Shown: positions 1-10,029 of the stretch, one piece after another
Layout: each line of letters starts with the position of its first letter
Numbering within the stretch: the stretch's first letter is position 1
DNA from: Asparagopsis taxiformis
Taxonomy: Eukaryota > Rhodophyta > Florideophyceae > Bonnemaisoniales > Bonnemaisoniaceae
Assembly: GCA_030407315.1 (NCBI GenBank)
Contig: JALQPE010002022.1
Location: 1 to 55,006 of the forward strand
Length of the DNA stretch: 55,006 nt
Reading direction: 5' to 3'
Translations under genes and position numbers: made by a program
Notes under the pieces: generated by a model
What the model was told of the DNA's origin: nothing
The model's input: the letters and a program-made list of their open reading frames with translations, nothing else
Databases searched by the model: none

Positions 1-1431
1 AAAATACACCTCCACTATCTTTTTGCAAGCCACAGGCGAGACGTGTTTGTGCAATAATGGCGAGCAATGAACGTCATCCTCCAGGGTGGCTACGACGAAA
101 GATTTTTTTCTTTGTGCTCACACGTCACCATGCCATCCCATTCCACACTGAGAGCCGACGATTGCGCTTCACAATTCATTCTCGGCCCTATACTGATCTT
201 GCATGCATTACTCTCGCCATCAAACCTGTAACTCGCTCGTCAGAACTTCTCCTGAAGATATGTTCCAGGATATCGGTTTGCTCGTCATTAATCTCGTCAT
301 ACCATCTTCTCCCACGAGCGTCACATTTGCGATAACAGATACAGCAGACCCATCCGAGCTGAACCACAACGACTTGATAGATGTATGTGGGTTGTAGCTT
401 ACCAGACCACCGGAATCATCTGGAGCTTCAGGGCATGATGAATTCCCTTCTTGGTTTCGGATTGAAGCCAATGCCAATTGCTGCAGATCGGAGAGGGTGC
501 GCAGCAAGAATCCATATGAGTTATAGATACGCAATCACATTTGCCTTTCACAGAAACGGCGACCAACTTGCGATTGTTCGACACAACGAATTTATTTGGC
601 CAACGTTCGAGGTTCCCAATGTAGACAAATGAAACAACGTGATCGATACGATTAGACACGTCACAACATCGCGTATTTCCCGGCACTTCAGTTTGACATT
701 TAATGTCAAAATCGTTGCGTCATCATCGGAAAATGCGAAGTAGTTCACATCAGGCAGCACTGCATCGACAAGCTCGGCATCAATGTCAACAGCTCGCGCG
801 TCCCAGACATGTATCCGGTGCGATTGCAAGGCGAACAATTCCAAGTCATCACCAATGCCGAGCGACTTAACGGATCTCATTGTGGAGTGGCAAAGCGTGT
901 GGACCAGTGACACATTTCTACCGCCATTGCTCAATCGCCACACACATATCGCACCGTGCCGATCCGCAGAATACAACGCATTCGCGTCACCGCTAAACAA
1001 AACGCGTTCCACCTGGTAGCTGTGTTCATCAGAAGAAGACCATAGTTGTTCACGCGTCTCCAATTGAATATTCGAACCCTTTGATCATTCGATCCAGAGG
1101 CCAACAATCGCCCATCGCCGCTCAAGGCAACACTGTTCACCCAAAGTTTGTGTTCCCCTAGCTCGTTTTCAGTGTTTTCGAAATTCAATGCGTCCCAAAC
1201 ACGGATTGTTCCGTCCCATGAACCCGACACGACGACATCCCCGCTCTGTCCAGCCGTTTAACGAGCTCACAACCCCGTTATGCGCAGCGACAGTTTGGAT
1301 AGTACGCTCACTTTCCACGTTTATCACACATCAGTCGTCCTACGTCAGTCCCGAGAACGATCTCCCCAGCTGTGGTAATACTTGCATGCACCAGATTTTC
1401 TCATGTTCCTGTAACTCTTCTGCCTGTGACG
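1..1431 (-). pseudogene. C-terminal WD40 part of interrupted NB-ARC/WD40 gene
   Basis: Translated on the minus strand in several frames, this stretch gives WD40-type blades: 'SGSWDGTIRVWDAL' near 1190-1230, 'LASGSNDQRVRIFN' near 1080, 'ALYSADRHGAICVWRLS' near 930-980, then 'HRIHVWDARAVD' near 790. The blades lie in at least three successive frames, so two or more frameshifts plus stops lie between 1 and 1400. WD40 propellers commonly form the ligand-sensing C-terminus of NB-ARC or NACHT signalling ATPases. The segment is the 3' continuation of the NB-ARC ORF at 11715-13816, separated from it by Copia-1 and Gypsy-1. The gene probably runs off the left edge of the window. Because the NB-ARC half is open and this half is decayed, the locus is most likely a pseudogene; undetected introns are a less likely explanation. 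Confidence 0.75.
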
Positions 1432-1533
1432 AATAACTTATACTTTACAGCACTACTTACAGTAGATACTCAGTACTTAACCGTACGGCGACGACCTCTC
1501 AAGAAAATAAAGGGCAGACCATTTTGTCTCACA
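1427..1533 (+). repeat. Copia-1 5' LTR
   Basis: It starts TGACGAATAACTT and ends TCTCACA, the usual TG...CA termini. It repeats at 6043-6150 with one extra A in the A-run and a changed first few bases. At about 107 bp it is short for a Copia LTR. An AATAAA hexamer at 1506-1511 could be the polyadenylation signal of the element transcript. Confidence 0.9.
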
Positions 1534-1551
1534 GGTTATGTGCCCAAACGC
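1534..1551 (+). promoter_or_regulatory. Copia-1 primer binding site (tRNA-iMet anticodon-arm type)
   Basis: The sequence directly after the 5' LTR is GGTTATGTGCCCAAACGC. Copia-2 has GGTTATCGGCCCAGACGC in the same place. As I recall it, Drosophila copia has GGTTATGGGCCCAGTCC here, complementary to the anticodon arm of initiator tRNA-Met, which primes as a cleaved half molecule. The match is strong but not perfect. Confidence 0.7.
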
Positions 1552-1786
1552 TCACCACTGCAAACCTCCATCCATCCACTCCACCGATCCACAATCAGCC
1601 CACGCTGCCATCTTCGCCTAAGATCATTACTCGAAAAGTGTGATCCACCTCTCCTTTGCCACGGCGACACGCTGTCTATACTCGAAAAGTCAGAACACCT
1701 GCACATCAGTTGTTAACTCAGAAACAACTTTCACATCACAGCTCCAAAAGCTTGATAGCATCAACGTGACCATACTCACACTCATC

Positions 1787-3265
1787 ATGGATAACAACAT
1801 CCACAATTCCCAGTTACCTGTCCCGATCCAGCATCAATTCGAAATACCGGCACTCACATATGGCAACTTTGTACCCTGGAAAATCACAGTTGAGCATTTT
1901 GCCAGGGCACAAGATGTACATGCCTACCTGTTTCAAGCTCCACCCTCCCCTTCGGACTCAAACACAGCCGTCATTCAAACCACGAAATATAGCAAGCACA
2001 ACTTCTGGTTCTGTCTGTCCACTCTATCCCCAGAGATCATGCAGCTATTCACAGACAATGAATTGAACGGTCCTATCCACAACCTCTATAACAAAATTCG
2101 AATCAAGTTGACAACTATCAACCCAGAACACACCCCTGACAATTTACGCAGAAAAGCTCGTGAGATCTCATGGGATCCATCTCTTCCCATCACAGAGTAC
2201 ATCAACAACATCGCGATCTACGCAACATTATGATCCGTTCTGCATACCCTGATATTGAAAATGACAAGACCACACTTAACTTCGTTCTGGAGGGTCTTGA
2301 ACCTTACAGTGAATGGACTACATTTCTGCAGACCATCTCAACCCACACAGACCTGCACCCTACCAACCCCCTCACATTGGACCAAATCATAACCATGCTT
2401 ATCAAACATGATGACATCCGCCATCGTGCTTTACCACAACCCCGTTCTACCATCACCAAACCCGTCCACAAAAAACAGACGCCATCACAAACACGAGTCC
2501 GGCGCCCCACCCGAAACCATCCGACACAGTCCCCTTCGCATACCTTTCATCCCTCCAACAACATTCCCCGCCCTCCTGGTCACCGCGGAAGATGGTGCAA
2601 GCTCCATGGCACCAGCTCACATGACACTGAATCATGCAAGTTACACAAGATGTTCCTCAGCTTTGTCAATTCAAATGACCAGAAACCCAAGCCTCAAGCC
2701 ACCAATGCTGCTCACACACGGAACCCACCCACAGACCTTGGGAACAATACACAATGCTTCCCTGTCCGACTCCGACGTAAGTTCAGATGCAACCATGTCA
2801 TACATCTTAGATTCAGGTGCAAACCCCACTCACCTAACCGCTCCCTCTCCAGACATCCCTGTAACCAACTCGGAAACGATATGTGCCAACGGCAGCCCTT
2901 CGAAGATTACCCACCGAGGAAAACTGAACTACCTATGTCATCCAACATCAGTCTCCCAGCCATGAGGTGGTAGTTAAGCCCTCTTTAACAAAATCTCCTG
3001 TCTGTTGGACAGCTGGCTCATCACCACGACATCCTATTTCAAAATGATAAGGCTTACATAAAAAACCGATCTTCACCTCCCAATCCGGATGAAACCATTC
3101 AAACGGCACACAAATCCATGACAGTCTTTACAGACTGCATGCAACACGAATCTCCTCACGATTCCAAGCCACCAAACGCTACCGACGCAACTCGTCCAAA
3201 CGTATCCCATCTCATAACAATGCAGCCCGCGCAATCCCATCCCGCACAAACGGACTGAACGTAAA
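1787..3265 (+). pseudogene. gag: Copia-1 gag-protease, frameshifted
   Basis: The start is taken at 1787 because the protein begins 'MDNN', as in Copia-2. The capsid-like part runs in one frame to about 2190 ('FVPWKITVEHFARAQD'), continues in a second frame to about 2700 ('LRRKAREISWDP' lies in the first, 'FVLEGLEPYSEWTTFLQ' in the second), and returns to the first frame for the aspartic protease 'YILDSGANPTHLT' near 2800. A degenerate zinc knuckle, 'WCKLHGTSSHDTESCKLH', lies near 2600. Stops then interrupt 2966-3265, where remnants still match Copia-2. At least two frameshifts separate gag, protease and the start of integrase, so this half is non-functional. Confidence 0.85.
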
Positions 3266-6001
3266 TTGTCATCAACAAACACGCCACCTGCACAAACACC
3301 AAGGGTTCCCAACAAACCGCTCCGAAAACCACAGAGATCAAAACTCACTCACACTACAACCATCCTCAAAAAATCGATCAGCAAAAAACCGCCACCCGCT
3401 AAATCAACAGTACGCACACGCACTCACAAACGCACCAAAACTGACCTACCATCCACCATCAAAGATTATCACAAATGGCATCTCAAGCTGAACCACATGC
3501 ACCCAAATAAGATACATTACATGGCCAAAAATTCCCTAGTCCCTCATATGCCTCCCACCCTCCTACGAACACCACCTGCTGATTTTTCATGCTCTGGCTG
3601 CGCAGCTGGCAAACAGCATGCTGCGCCATTCCGCAGACGTAAACGCACTGCACCCATTGGGACACATCTGCATACGGATGTTTGTGGACCTATGCCCACC
3701 ACATCCAGCACCGGAAATCGCTACTTCATCACATTTCTAGATGAAGGCAGTCGCTATCTGACCATCAACTGTATGCAATTTAAATCCATGGTTGGCTCTC
3801 TCCTAACCCATCACATCACATCCACTGACACCCACACCCCACACAAAATCACACACTTAACTTCTGACAACGCTTTGGAGTATCATACCACCCACCTACA
3901 ACACTTCTACTCCAGTCACCACATCCAAACTCATCCCACAATACCGCATACTCCCCAAGAAAACTCCCTGGCGGAACGAGTTAATAGAACCATCATGGAT
4001 ACAGCACGCGCTACATTACTCACTTCTGGACTTCCTACCACACTTTGGGACTTTGCCACTCTCGCTGCCGCGGACACATACAATCATACCCCCCACAACT
4101 CACACGGACAACTCCCCGCTGCTCTATTCTACCATACTACTCCAGATGTTTCCACTTTACTTCCATTTGGAACAACCGGTCATGTCCTCAACATAACCCC
4201 GCAAAACAAACTCGCACCACGTGCCAAACTAGTGCACTATATAGGCCGGGCAGACTATCGTCATTACCATATTTTTGATCCTACCACTAATCAAGTTTCA
4301 AGCTGTAGAGCTGCAGACTTCTCTGCATACGACCCTGATCATGACCCCGTTGTCACTAGCTCCACCAGCACCACAGCATATAACAGTGTACACAATGACT
4401 CATACACAGAACCTAAAAATGTCAAACAGGCAAGAAAAGCTCCAGATGCTGCTGCATGGGAAACTGCATGGAATGCAGAGCTCGATAGCCTTGAATCCCG
4501 TGGCGTACTCACATACATCCCCTCCTCAGACGTACCTCCTGGCATCAAACTAATACCTGTACAAACTGTCATGAAACTAAAAAAAGACAGTGATGGCTCT
4601 CCCACTACACGCAAAGTTCGCTGCACAATACGTGGAGACCTGCAAATATCTGGCTTACATTATGACCCCAACGACTTGGCAAGTCCTGTAGCCAGTCGTG
4701 ACGCGATCCGCACAGCCATTGCCATCGCAGCCGCGCACGAATTCCAAACATACCACTGGGACCTTGAGTCCGCGTTCCTCCACGAACTTTTCACGGAAGA
4801 TCGAAATATTTTTCTACATCAACCGAAACGGTTCGATGGTACGGTCAAATACCCACAACATGTTGCCAAACTTACAGGCAACATGTATGGGAGCAAACAG
4901 GCATGCAAAATTTTTACAGAAGGCCTTGCAGACTTTCTAACAATCTCTGACTTCTCCCGTCTTGCCTCCGACACATGCTCCTTCATACTACGCTGCAAAT
5001 CTGACCCAAAACAGTTTGTACTCCTGGTGATTACAGTAGACGATTTCCTAGTTGTCACTAACAGCCCCACACTCACCAAAAAGGTCAAAAACCGTATCCG
5101 AGAAAAGTACCAATTGAAAGACCTAGGTAGGGTCGAACACATTTTAGGTTGGAAAGTTACACACACCACACGCGGGATATCAATATCACAACCTGGCTAT
5201 GTGGACACCCTCCTCCAACGATTTGGTCAAACACATGCCACACCATCCAAATCCCCCATTGCATCAGAGCTACTTTCTGAAAAACATCAACACAGCGACA
5301 ATCTGGACACAAATCGCTATGACTACAAAAGCCTCATCGGCTCTCTTCGGTACCTATGTGATTCCACCAGACCGGATATTGCCTTCATAGTCGGGCTCTT
5401 AGGTCGCTTCTCCCAGGCGCCCACCACACATCATTGGAAAGCAGCAATTCGTGTCCTGCTCTATCTCAAATCCACGGCGACAACTGGGATCACATACTCT
5501 AAAGGCCTTAACTCAGGGCTTGTTGCCTATTCAGATTCGGACTTCGCCGCCTGCCCTAACACCCGCCGCTCCACTTCAGGCTCTATTATCTTTTACAACG
5601 GCTCGCCCGTGTCTTGGCAATCCCGCCGCCAACGCCATGTCGTCACCTCCACACATGCAGCAGAATATGTGGCTGGTTTTCAAACCACAATACTCGTCCG
5701 ATCGATGTCTAATTTCCTATTGGAACTCGGTGAAACTATTGACACACCAATTCCGCTTCACATCGATAATGCCGCTGCTATCGTAACTGCTAAATCTAAA
5801 TTTCCGACGCCAGCCTCGCGCCACATAGACGTCAAATACCACTGGCTCCGCGAGCAGGTTGAAAACAAGTTTATAATGCCTACTAAGATCGCATCGTCAG
5901 ACAACCCAGCCGACATCCTCACCAAGGCTCTAAAGCCTAGTCAGTTCACGGCCAAAATCCATCTCCTTCGCCTAGATTCGCCTTCAGCGCGCGGCGACTG
6001 A
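3266..6001 (+). CDS. pol: Copia-1 integrase-reverse transcriptase-RNase H polyprotein part
   Basis: This is an open frame of 911 codons; the start shown is simply where it opens after the decayed region. The integrase zinc-binding region 'KWHLKLNHMHPNKIHYM' is followed by 'CSGCAAGK'. The catalytic core shows 'HTDVCGPMP', 'LTSDNALEY' and 'PQENSLAERVNRTIM', the D, D and E of a retroviral integrase. Reverse transcriptase contains 'YHWDLESAFLHE' and 'VITVDDFLVV', in which the usual Y of YVDD is T. RNase H shows 'AYSDSDFAACPNTRRSTSG' and 'HIDNAAAI'. The TGA stop at 5999-6001 is also the first three bases of an extra copy of the LTR terminus. It lies antisense to the interrupted host gene. Confidence 0.93.
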   Translation: MSSTNTPPAQTPRVPNKPLRKPQRSKLTHTTTILKKSISKKPPPAKSTVRTRTHKRTKTDLPSTIKDYHKWHLKLNHMHPNKIHYMAKNSLVPHMPPTLLRTPPADFSCSGCAAGKQHAAPFRRRKRTAPIGTHLHTDVCGPMPTTSSTGNRYFITFLDEGSRYLTINCMQFKSMVGSLLTHHITSTDTHTPHKITHLTSDNALEYHTTHLQHFYSSHHIQTHPTIPHTPQENSLAERVNRTIMDTARATLLTSGLPTTLWDFATLAAADTYNHTPHNSHGQLPAALFYHTTPDVSTLLPFGTTGHVLNITPQNKLAPRAKLVHYIGRADYRHYHIFDPTTNQVSSCRAADFSAYDPDHDPVVTSSTSTTAYNSVHNDSYTEPKNVKQARKAPDAAAWETAWNAELDSLESRGVLTYIPSSDVPPGIKLIPVQTVMKLKKDSDGSPTTRKVRCTIRGDLQISGLHYDPNDLASPVASRDAIRTAIAIAAAHEFQTYHWDLESAFLHELFTEDRNIFLHQPKRFDGTVKYPQHVAKLTGNMYGSKQACKIFTEGLADFLTISDFSRLASDTCSFILRCKSDPKQFVLLVITVDDFLVVTNSPTLTKKVKNRIREKYQLKDLGRVEHILGWKVTHTTRGISISQPGYVDTLLQRFGQTHATPSKSPIASELLSEKHQHSDNLDTNRYDYKSLIGSLRYLCDSTRPDIAFIVGLLGRFSQAPTTHHWKAAIRVLLYLKSTATTGITYSKGLNSGLVAYSDSDFAACPNTRRSTSGSIIFYNGSPVSWQSRRQRHVVTSTHAAEYVAGFQTTILVRSMSNFLLELGETIDTPIPLHIDNAAAIVTAKSKFPTPASRHIDVKYHWLREQVENKFIMPTKIASSDNPADILTKALKPSQFTAKIHLLRLDSPSARGD

Positions 6002-6011
6002 CGAATAACTT
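5999..6011 (+). repeat. Extra copy of Copia-1 LTR terminus upstream of the 3' LTR
   Basis: TGACGAATAACTT at 5999-6011 equals the first 13 bases of the 5' LTR and lies 44 bp before the point where the 3' LTR aligns. The 3' LTR itself begins TTCCGAATAACTT, so the 5' LTR matches this upstream copy better. Copia-2 has the same arrangement at 21251-21263. Confidence 0.85.
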
Positions 6012-6042
6012 CCTTTAACGCGCTGCATCCAAATCTAAGCTC

Positions 6043-6150
6043 TTCCGAATAACTTATACTTTACAGCACTACTTACAGTAGATACTCAGTACTTAACCGT
6101 ACGGCGACGACCTCTCAAGAAAAATAAAGGGCAGACCATTTTGTCTCACA
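6043..6150 (+). repeat. Copia-1 3' LTR
   Basis: It aligns with 1427-1533 from GAATAACTTATAC onward and ends TCTCACA directly before the target duplication GCCTG. Its first four bases are TTCC instead of TGAC. No clear polypurine tract precedes it. Confidence 0.88.
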
Positions 6151-6277
6151 GCCTGAAAAGAATGTGATATCTTATAATCCTTCCAAACTATCACTTTCCC
6201 TGTCGAGCTGCACGAATATATTGTTCTTGATAAACGGTTCGAATATACATCCATTATGGATTCGTCGTTTTCGTATC
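6151..6277 (-). pseudogene. Middle fragment of the NB-ARC/WD40 gene between two retrotransposons
   Basis: These 127 bp are host sequence stranded between Copia-1 and Gypsy-1. Minus-strand translation gives a WD40 blade containing 'TIYSCSSTGKVIVWKDY'. The frame is continuous with the NB-ARC ORF when Gypsy-1 and one TATC copy are removed ('SLVGY' joined to 'ENDESIMD'), and with 'AEELQEHEKIW' at 1426 and below when Copia-1 and one GCCTG copy are removed. The fragment therefore links the two halves as one former gene and shows that both elements hit within about 123 bp of original sequence. Confidence 0.88.
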
Positions 6278-6608
6278 TGTTACGTGGGAGCAGAGAATGG
6301 TACCAAGTCAGGTAACTAAAAGGCCGACACTTAACATCAGTTTGTAGTGTATTGCACCGCAGTGCAGCGTATTGCGTTGACATGCAATGCAGTTCCATCA
6401 TGTGGAAATAATTTACAGAATGCAAAGGAGACAAACCAAAAGATTTCAGGAGAGTATGGGAGGAAGTGATTATCAACACTGGAACCACTGACAGTATAAA
6501 TAGGTAGCAATGAATAGAGAGCAAAGAAGAGAGAAGGGAATGGAGCAGAAGAAGAGAGCAAGGAGAGAGTAAACAAACGGGAGTTTTACTTCATACCGGT
6601 ATCTAACA
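6278..6608 (+). repeat. Gypsy-1 5' LTR
   Basis: It starts TGTTACGTGGG and ends ATCTAACA, and is repeated at 11384-11714 with one visible A/C difference near 6534. The short open frame rich in Leu and Ser on its minus strand is non-coding LTR sequence that recurs in the other LTR. Confidence 0.93.
6495..6502 (+). promoter_or_regulatory. TATA box in Gypsy-1 LTR
   Basis: TATAAATA lies about 114 bp before the LTR end in the orientation of the element, at the expected place for the promoter of the genomic transcript. The same motif is at 11601-11608 in the 3' LTR, where it could drive outward transcription antisense to the interrupted host gene. Confidence 0.6.
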
Positions 6609-6784
6609 ATAAGTTTAAACTTTTTGTGCTTGTGAACAGGTCTGCGGTGGTTGAAAGTCATTGTATTTGTTGAGAAGACCGTGTGCACTAATAGGTTGAC
6701 TCTCAGTGATCAATATTGAGAGGCGATAACAATTGGCAAGTGGGAAGCGTAAGTGAGGGCGTCAATAACATCCAGTGAAACAAG

Positions 6785-7876
6785 TTGGATAACACGATGG
6801 TAAATCCGACTAATACGGAAAGAATTAATGGTGTGGAACATAGACTCAATGTACTCGACAATACTGTCGAAGCATTAGTGAATGGAATGGAAGGCATGGA
6901 GGGCCGCGTGCTGAAGATAGAGAATTGTATTGCGGATATTGAAAAAAGCATGACCGCGAATCATAACGAATTGATGAGTATTCTAAGGAGGCAGGGAACA
7001 GCAGAGAATGCTCAACCTGGAATTCGTGCAACAGTTGTGAAGGAAGAGAAAGAGTTGCCATCACAGGAAACACCCGAAACACCCTCCAAAGTAAAGAAGG
7101 ACGAGGCTGGAAGGCTGTCCATATCTGACAAGATGAAGATATGGGAGCGAAAAATGACACAGAACAAAGTGTCAGCTGCAGGAGACTACAACTTCCCTTC
7201 TGCAAGGCAGGATTTTCACACGCTGCATGAGAAGTTTCCGCTCACAGATGACATTGAGCGCGAAATGTCACTTTTGTCATTTGACAAAGCTGCACTGAAA
7301 ATAGCCAATGCCACGTCAAGAGAATTCCCATCTATCACATGTTCGGAACTGTGGAATATACTGGAAGACAAGTTGTTCAATGAAACACAAAAGAAGTCTA
7401 AAAATACGGCTTTCCTCAATATGAAGTGGGACGAGAAACGAGAATCGACGAGTCAGTTTGGCGAGAGAGTTAATGTGTTAGGAACTTCATTGGGACTAGA
7501 CAAGGACATGATTCAGGCTACTTTTATTAAGGGTCTACCGAACAGGTTGCAGTCATATGCATATACTATCCAAGGAGGATTTAACGAGTTGGTAGCAGCA
7601 ATGACACATATATCAGCGAACCAGACGCGTTCAGAGGCTGTGAGGGAAGTTGTCGAAAAAAGTATGGGTAGTGCTGTCAAGAGTGACATCAGCCATCAAC
7701 AATCTAAGACATTGACATACAGATGCTTCAGATGTAATGAGATTGGGCATATGTCATGGGAAAAGGACAAGTGTAAGGCATATACAAGTAGGCTAACCAA
7801 AAGTGGACATATGAACAATGGACAGTTGTCGGGACACTGGAATGGGAGAGGTCCACAGCAAAGTATGCGGGATTAG
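6785..7876 (+). CDS. gag: Gypsy-1 Gag (capsid and zinc knuckle)
   Basis: This 363-residue protein follows the 5' LTR by about 175 bp. Residues 1-60 look coiled ('RVLKIENCIADIEKSM'). The central part, about 110-290, is helical and carries 'WDEKRESTSQFGERV', like retrotransposon capsid proteins. Near residue 315 a zinc-knuckle-like motif, 'CFRCNEIGHMSWEKDKC', has normal CX2CX4H spacing but seven residues before the last Cys instead of four. The protein would package element RNA in cytoplasmic particles. Its end overlaps the pol frame, which lies at -1, so pol expression would need -1 frameshifting or a separate start. Confidence 0.85.
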   Translation: MDNTMVNPTNTERINGVEHRLNVLDNTVEALVNGMEGMEGRVLKIENCIADIEKSMTANHNELMSILRRQGTAENAQPGIRATVVKEEKELPSQETPETPSKVKKDEAGRLSISDKMKIWERKMTQNKVSAAGDYNFPSARQDFHTLHEKFPLTDDIEREMSLLSFDKAALKIANATSREFPSITCSELWNILEDKLFNETQKKSKNTAFLNMKWDEKRESTSQFGERVNVLGTSLGLDKDMIQATFIKGLPNRLQSYAYTIQGGFNELVAAMTHISANQTRSEAVREVVEKSMGSAVKSDISHQQSKTLTYRCFRCNEIGHMSWEKDKCKAYTSRLTKSGHMNNGQLSGHWNGRGPQQSMRD

Positions 7877-10029
7877 CTCCCGAAGTCAACATCGAGACAT
7901 TGTGTCATTGTCAGGACACCACAATTAATGAATTCCCTGAGATGATATACGACGATACAGTGGAAGAGATGTCTGACATTGTTATAGAAGTGCGATTTGA
8001 TGTGAATGGAACAGAAGTGAGAAAGGTTGCGGTGGTGGATACAGGCGCATTCTCTATATGAATGGATAAAACCATGTTTAAGTCATTGAATGGAATGTTA
8101 ATTGAAGATGGCTGTGCTGCATTTGGCGCAGATGGAAAGAAGCTAGACATCGCTGGGAAAGGCTATATTGACTTTTCAATATGGGGCTGCAAGATGAGCC
8201 AAGAACCAATTAGGGTGATGAGGAAACTAGCAAGTGGTCTGCTATTCGGTAGAAGGTTCTGGATGCGGTATATGTTTAAGATGGATCTGGAAACAATGAA
8301 AGGATGTATTATGGTTGGTAGCACAAGATATGAAGGGAATTTAAGAAGGGGATACATCGAAGATGAGGAAATAAGGGCTGTAATTGAAGATGCTGACGTG
8401 GATGCAGAGATAAGAGGAATGGACTTGACACAATTCCACAGCACCACGGAGATGCAGGAGAGATTGCGTGACGTCATTTGGAAACATCGTATGATATTCA
8501 AGGAAGTTGGTTGTATCAAAGGGTACAAACATGAGATAAAATTGGTGAAGGGTGCAGAACCGGTGGTTGTACCAATCAGAAGACGCTCACCGGCCGAACA
8601 AGCTGTCGAAGAGAAAATGATGGACAAACTATTACAAAAGGGTATTGTGGAACACTCTGAATCGGAGTGGGCAACCAACAATGTCTTTGTACCAAAGCGG
8701 GACGGTAGCATGAGATGTACAACAGATTTCAGAGCATTGAACAGCAGGACTGTCAGCGATCAGTACCCAATGGAATCTGTTAGAGAAACGTTGGATTGGT
8801 TGGCTAGCAAGAAAGTATTCACTGCTTTCGATCTGAAGGATGGGTATTTCCAAGTACAGCTTGATGAATCTTCTAAGCCGTACACGGCAGTACGAACTGT
8901 CAAAGGATTGCTGCAGTACACGAGATTGCCCCAAGGGCTAAAGAACAGCCCTGCAGTGTTTCAGCGATTGGTGAATTTAGTACTGGGAAAATACAAGGGA
9001 AGGAGCGTATGGGCCTTTATGGATGATGGTAATATTGGTACGATAGACGAGGAGTCACATTTGGAGGAGCTGGATAAGATTCTCACGTGCATGTGGAATG
9101 CAGGAATGCGTCTCAAGATCAGTAAGTGTCGTTTTGGAGTGCGGGAAGTGGAAGTTCTGGGTCATAGAGTAACCGCCAATGGCCTGAAGCCATCTGAAAC
9201 TCATATTACGGCAATTAGGAACCTGAAGGAACCACAGACACTGACAGAATTACTAAGATTCCTAGGTTTGGTGAATTACTTTGCAACCTTTCTGCCTAAC
9301 TTCACAAATAGAGCCAAGCCTCTGTATGACATTTTGAAGGACTCCGGGTGTAATAGGAAGAAACGATGGAGGAATGATTCCCATAACATCATTGATTGGG
9401 ATAAGAAATGGGGAGATAAGCAGAGGAATGCATGGGAAGATCTTAAAGAAGGTTTGTGTGACCCAAATGAACTTGCATCACCGGACTGTAAGAAACAAAA
9501 GGTAGTGATGACCGACGCGAGTGATTATGGTATTGGTGGGGTTCTATTACAGGAGTCTACTAAGGATGAGTGGAGGCCAATTGCCTTTACATCTCGAAAG
9601 CTGAAGGGAGCGGAGCAAAGGTATACTGTAACCGAGAAAGAGTGTCTGGCAGTAGTACATGCACTTAAAAAATGGAGGCATTATCTTCATGGAAGCATGC
9701 AGTTTACGGTGAAATCGGACCATCAAGCCTTGAAGTGGCTCATGTCATTAAGGGAGCCTAAAGGAAGACTGGCAAGGTGGATGATTGAGGTGCAGGACTA
9801 TGATTTCGTGGTAGAGTATGCTCCGGGCCAGTCAATGGCAGTTGCAGATACGCTGAGTCGTTATTCAGTAACGAATACACGCTGTCCAAGATGCAATGAG
9901 CTCATCATGATGATGACTGAGTGGGAGAGGTCATTACCGACAGTGGAGCAAATCAGAGAAGGCCAGCGAACTGAGTTTGAAGACTTGGGAAAGGGTAATT
10001 ACGGAAAGAAGCAATCACGTACTGGATGA
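7877..10029 (+). pseudogene. pol: Gypsy-1 protease-reverse transcriptase-RNase H, stop in protease
   Basis: The frame is already open before the gag stop and runs to a TGA at 8059-8061, four codons after the protease motif 'VVDTGAFSI'. It then reopens at ATG 8062 for 655 codons. RT shows 'VFVPKRDGSMRCTTDFRALN', 'TAFDLKDGYFQVQ', 'LPQGLKNSPAVFQ' and 'WAFMDDGNIG' (FMDD at the active site). RNase H has 'VVMTDASDYGIGGVLLQ', 'TEKECLAVVHALKKW' and 'VKSDHQALKWL'. It ends shortly after RNase H, where the reading frame changes before integrase. The nonsense codon in protease and the frame break make this copy non-autonomous unless recoded. Confidence 0.9.

Larger units (their letters stand above)
1427..6150 (+). 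mobile_element. Copia-1, Ty1/Copia LTR retrotransposon
   Basis: Direct repeats of about 107 bp flank gag, protease, integrase, reverse transcriptase and RNase H in that order, the order that defines Ty1/Copia. The 5-bp target duplication GCCTG is at 1422-1426 and 6151-6155. The element sits inside the minus-strand NB-ARC/WD40 gene; joining the flanks with one GCCTG copy keeps the host frame open through the junction. The integrase-RT-RNase H ORF is uninterrupted, but gag-protease is broken by frameshifts and stops, so this copy cannot make a full polyprotein. It is a diverged relative of Copia-2 at 21088-25822, sharing LTR terminus, primer site and the 'MDNN' gag start. Confidence 0.93.

Noticed and set aside
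1066..1110. tRNA B-box-like GGGTTCGAAT on the minus strand
   Set aside because: No cloverleaf or A box surrounds it; it lies in WD40 coding remnants.
6093..6524. Minus-strand 143-codon frame partly repeated at 11295-11630
   Set aside because: Most of it is Gypsy-1 LTR read antisense; only the part below 6278 is real coding, belonging to the interrupted WD40 gene.
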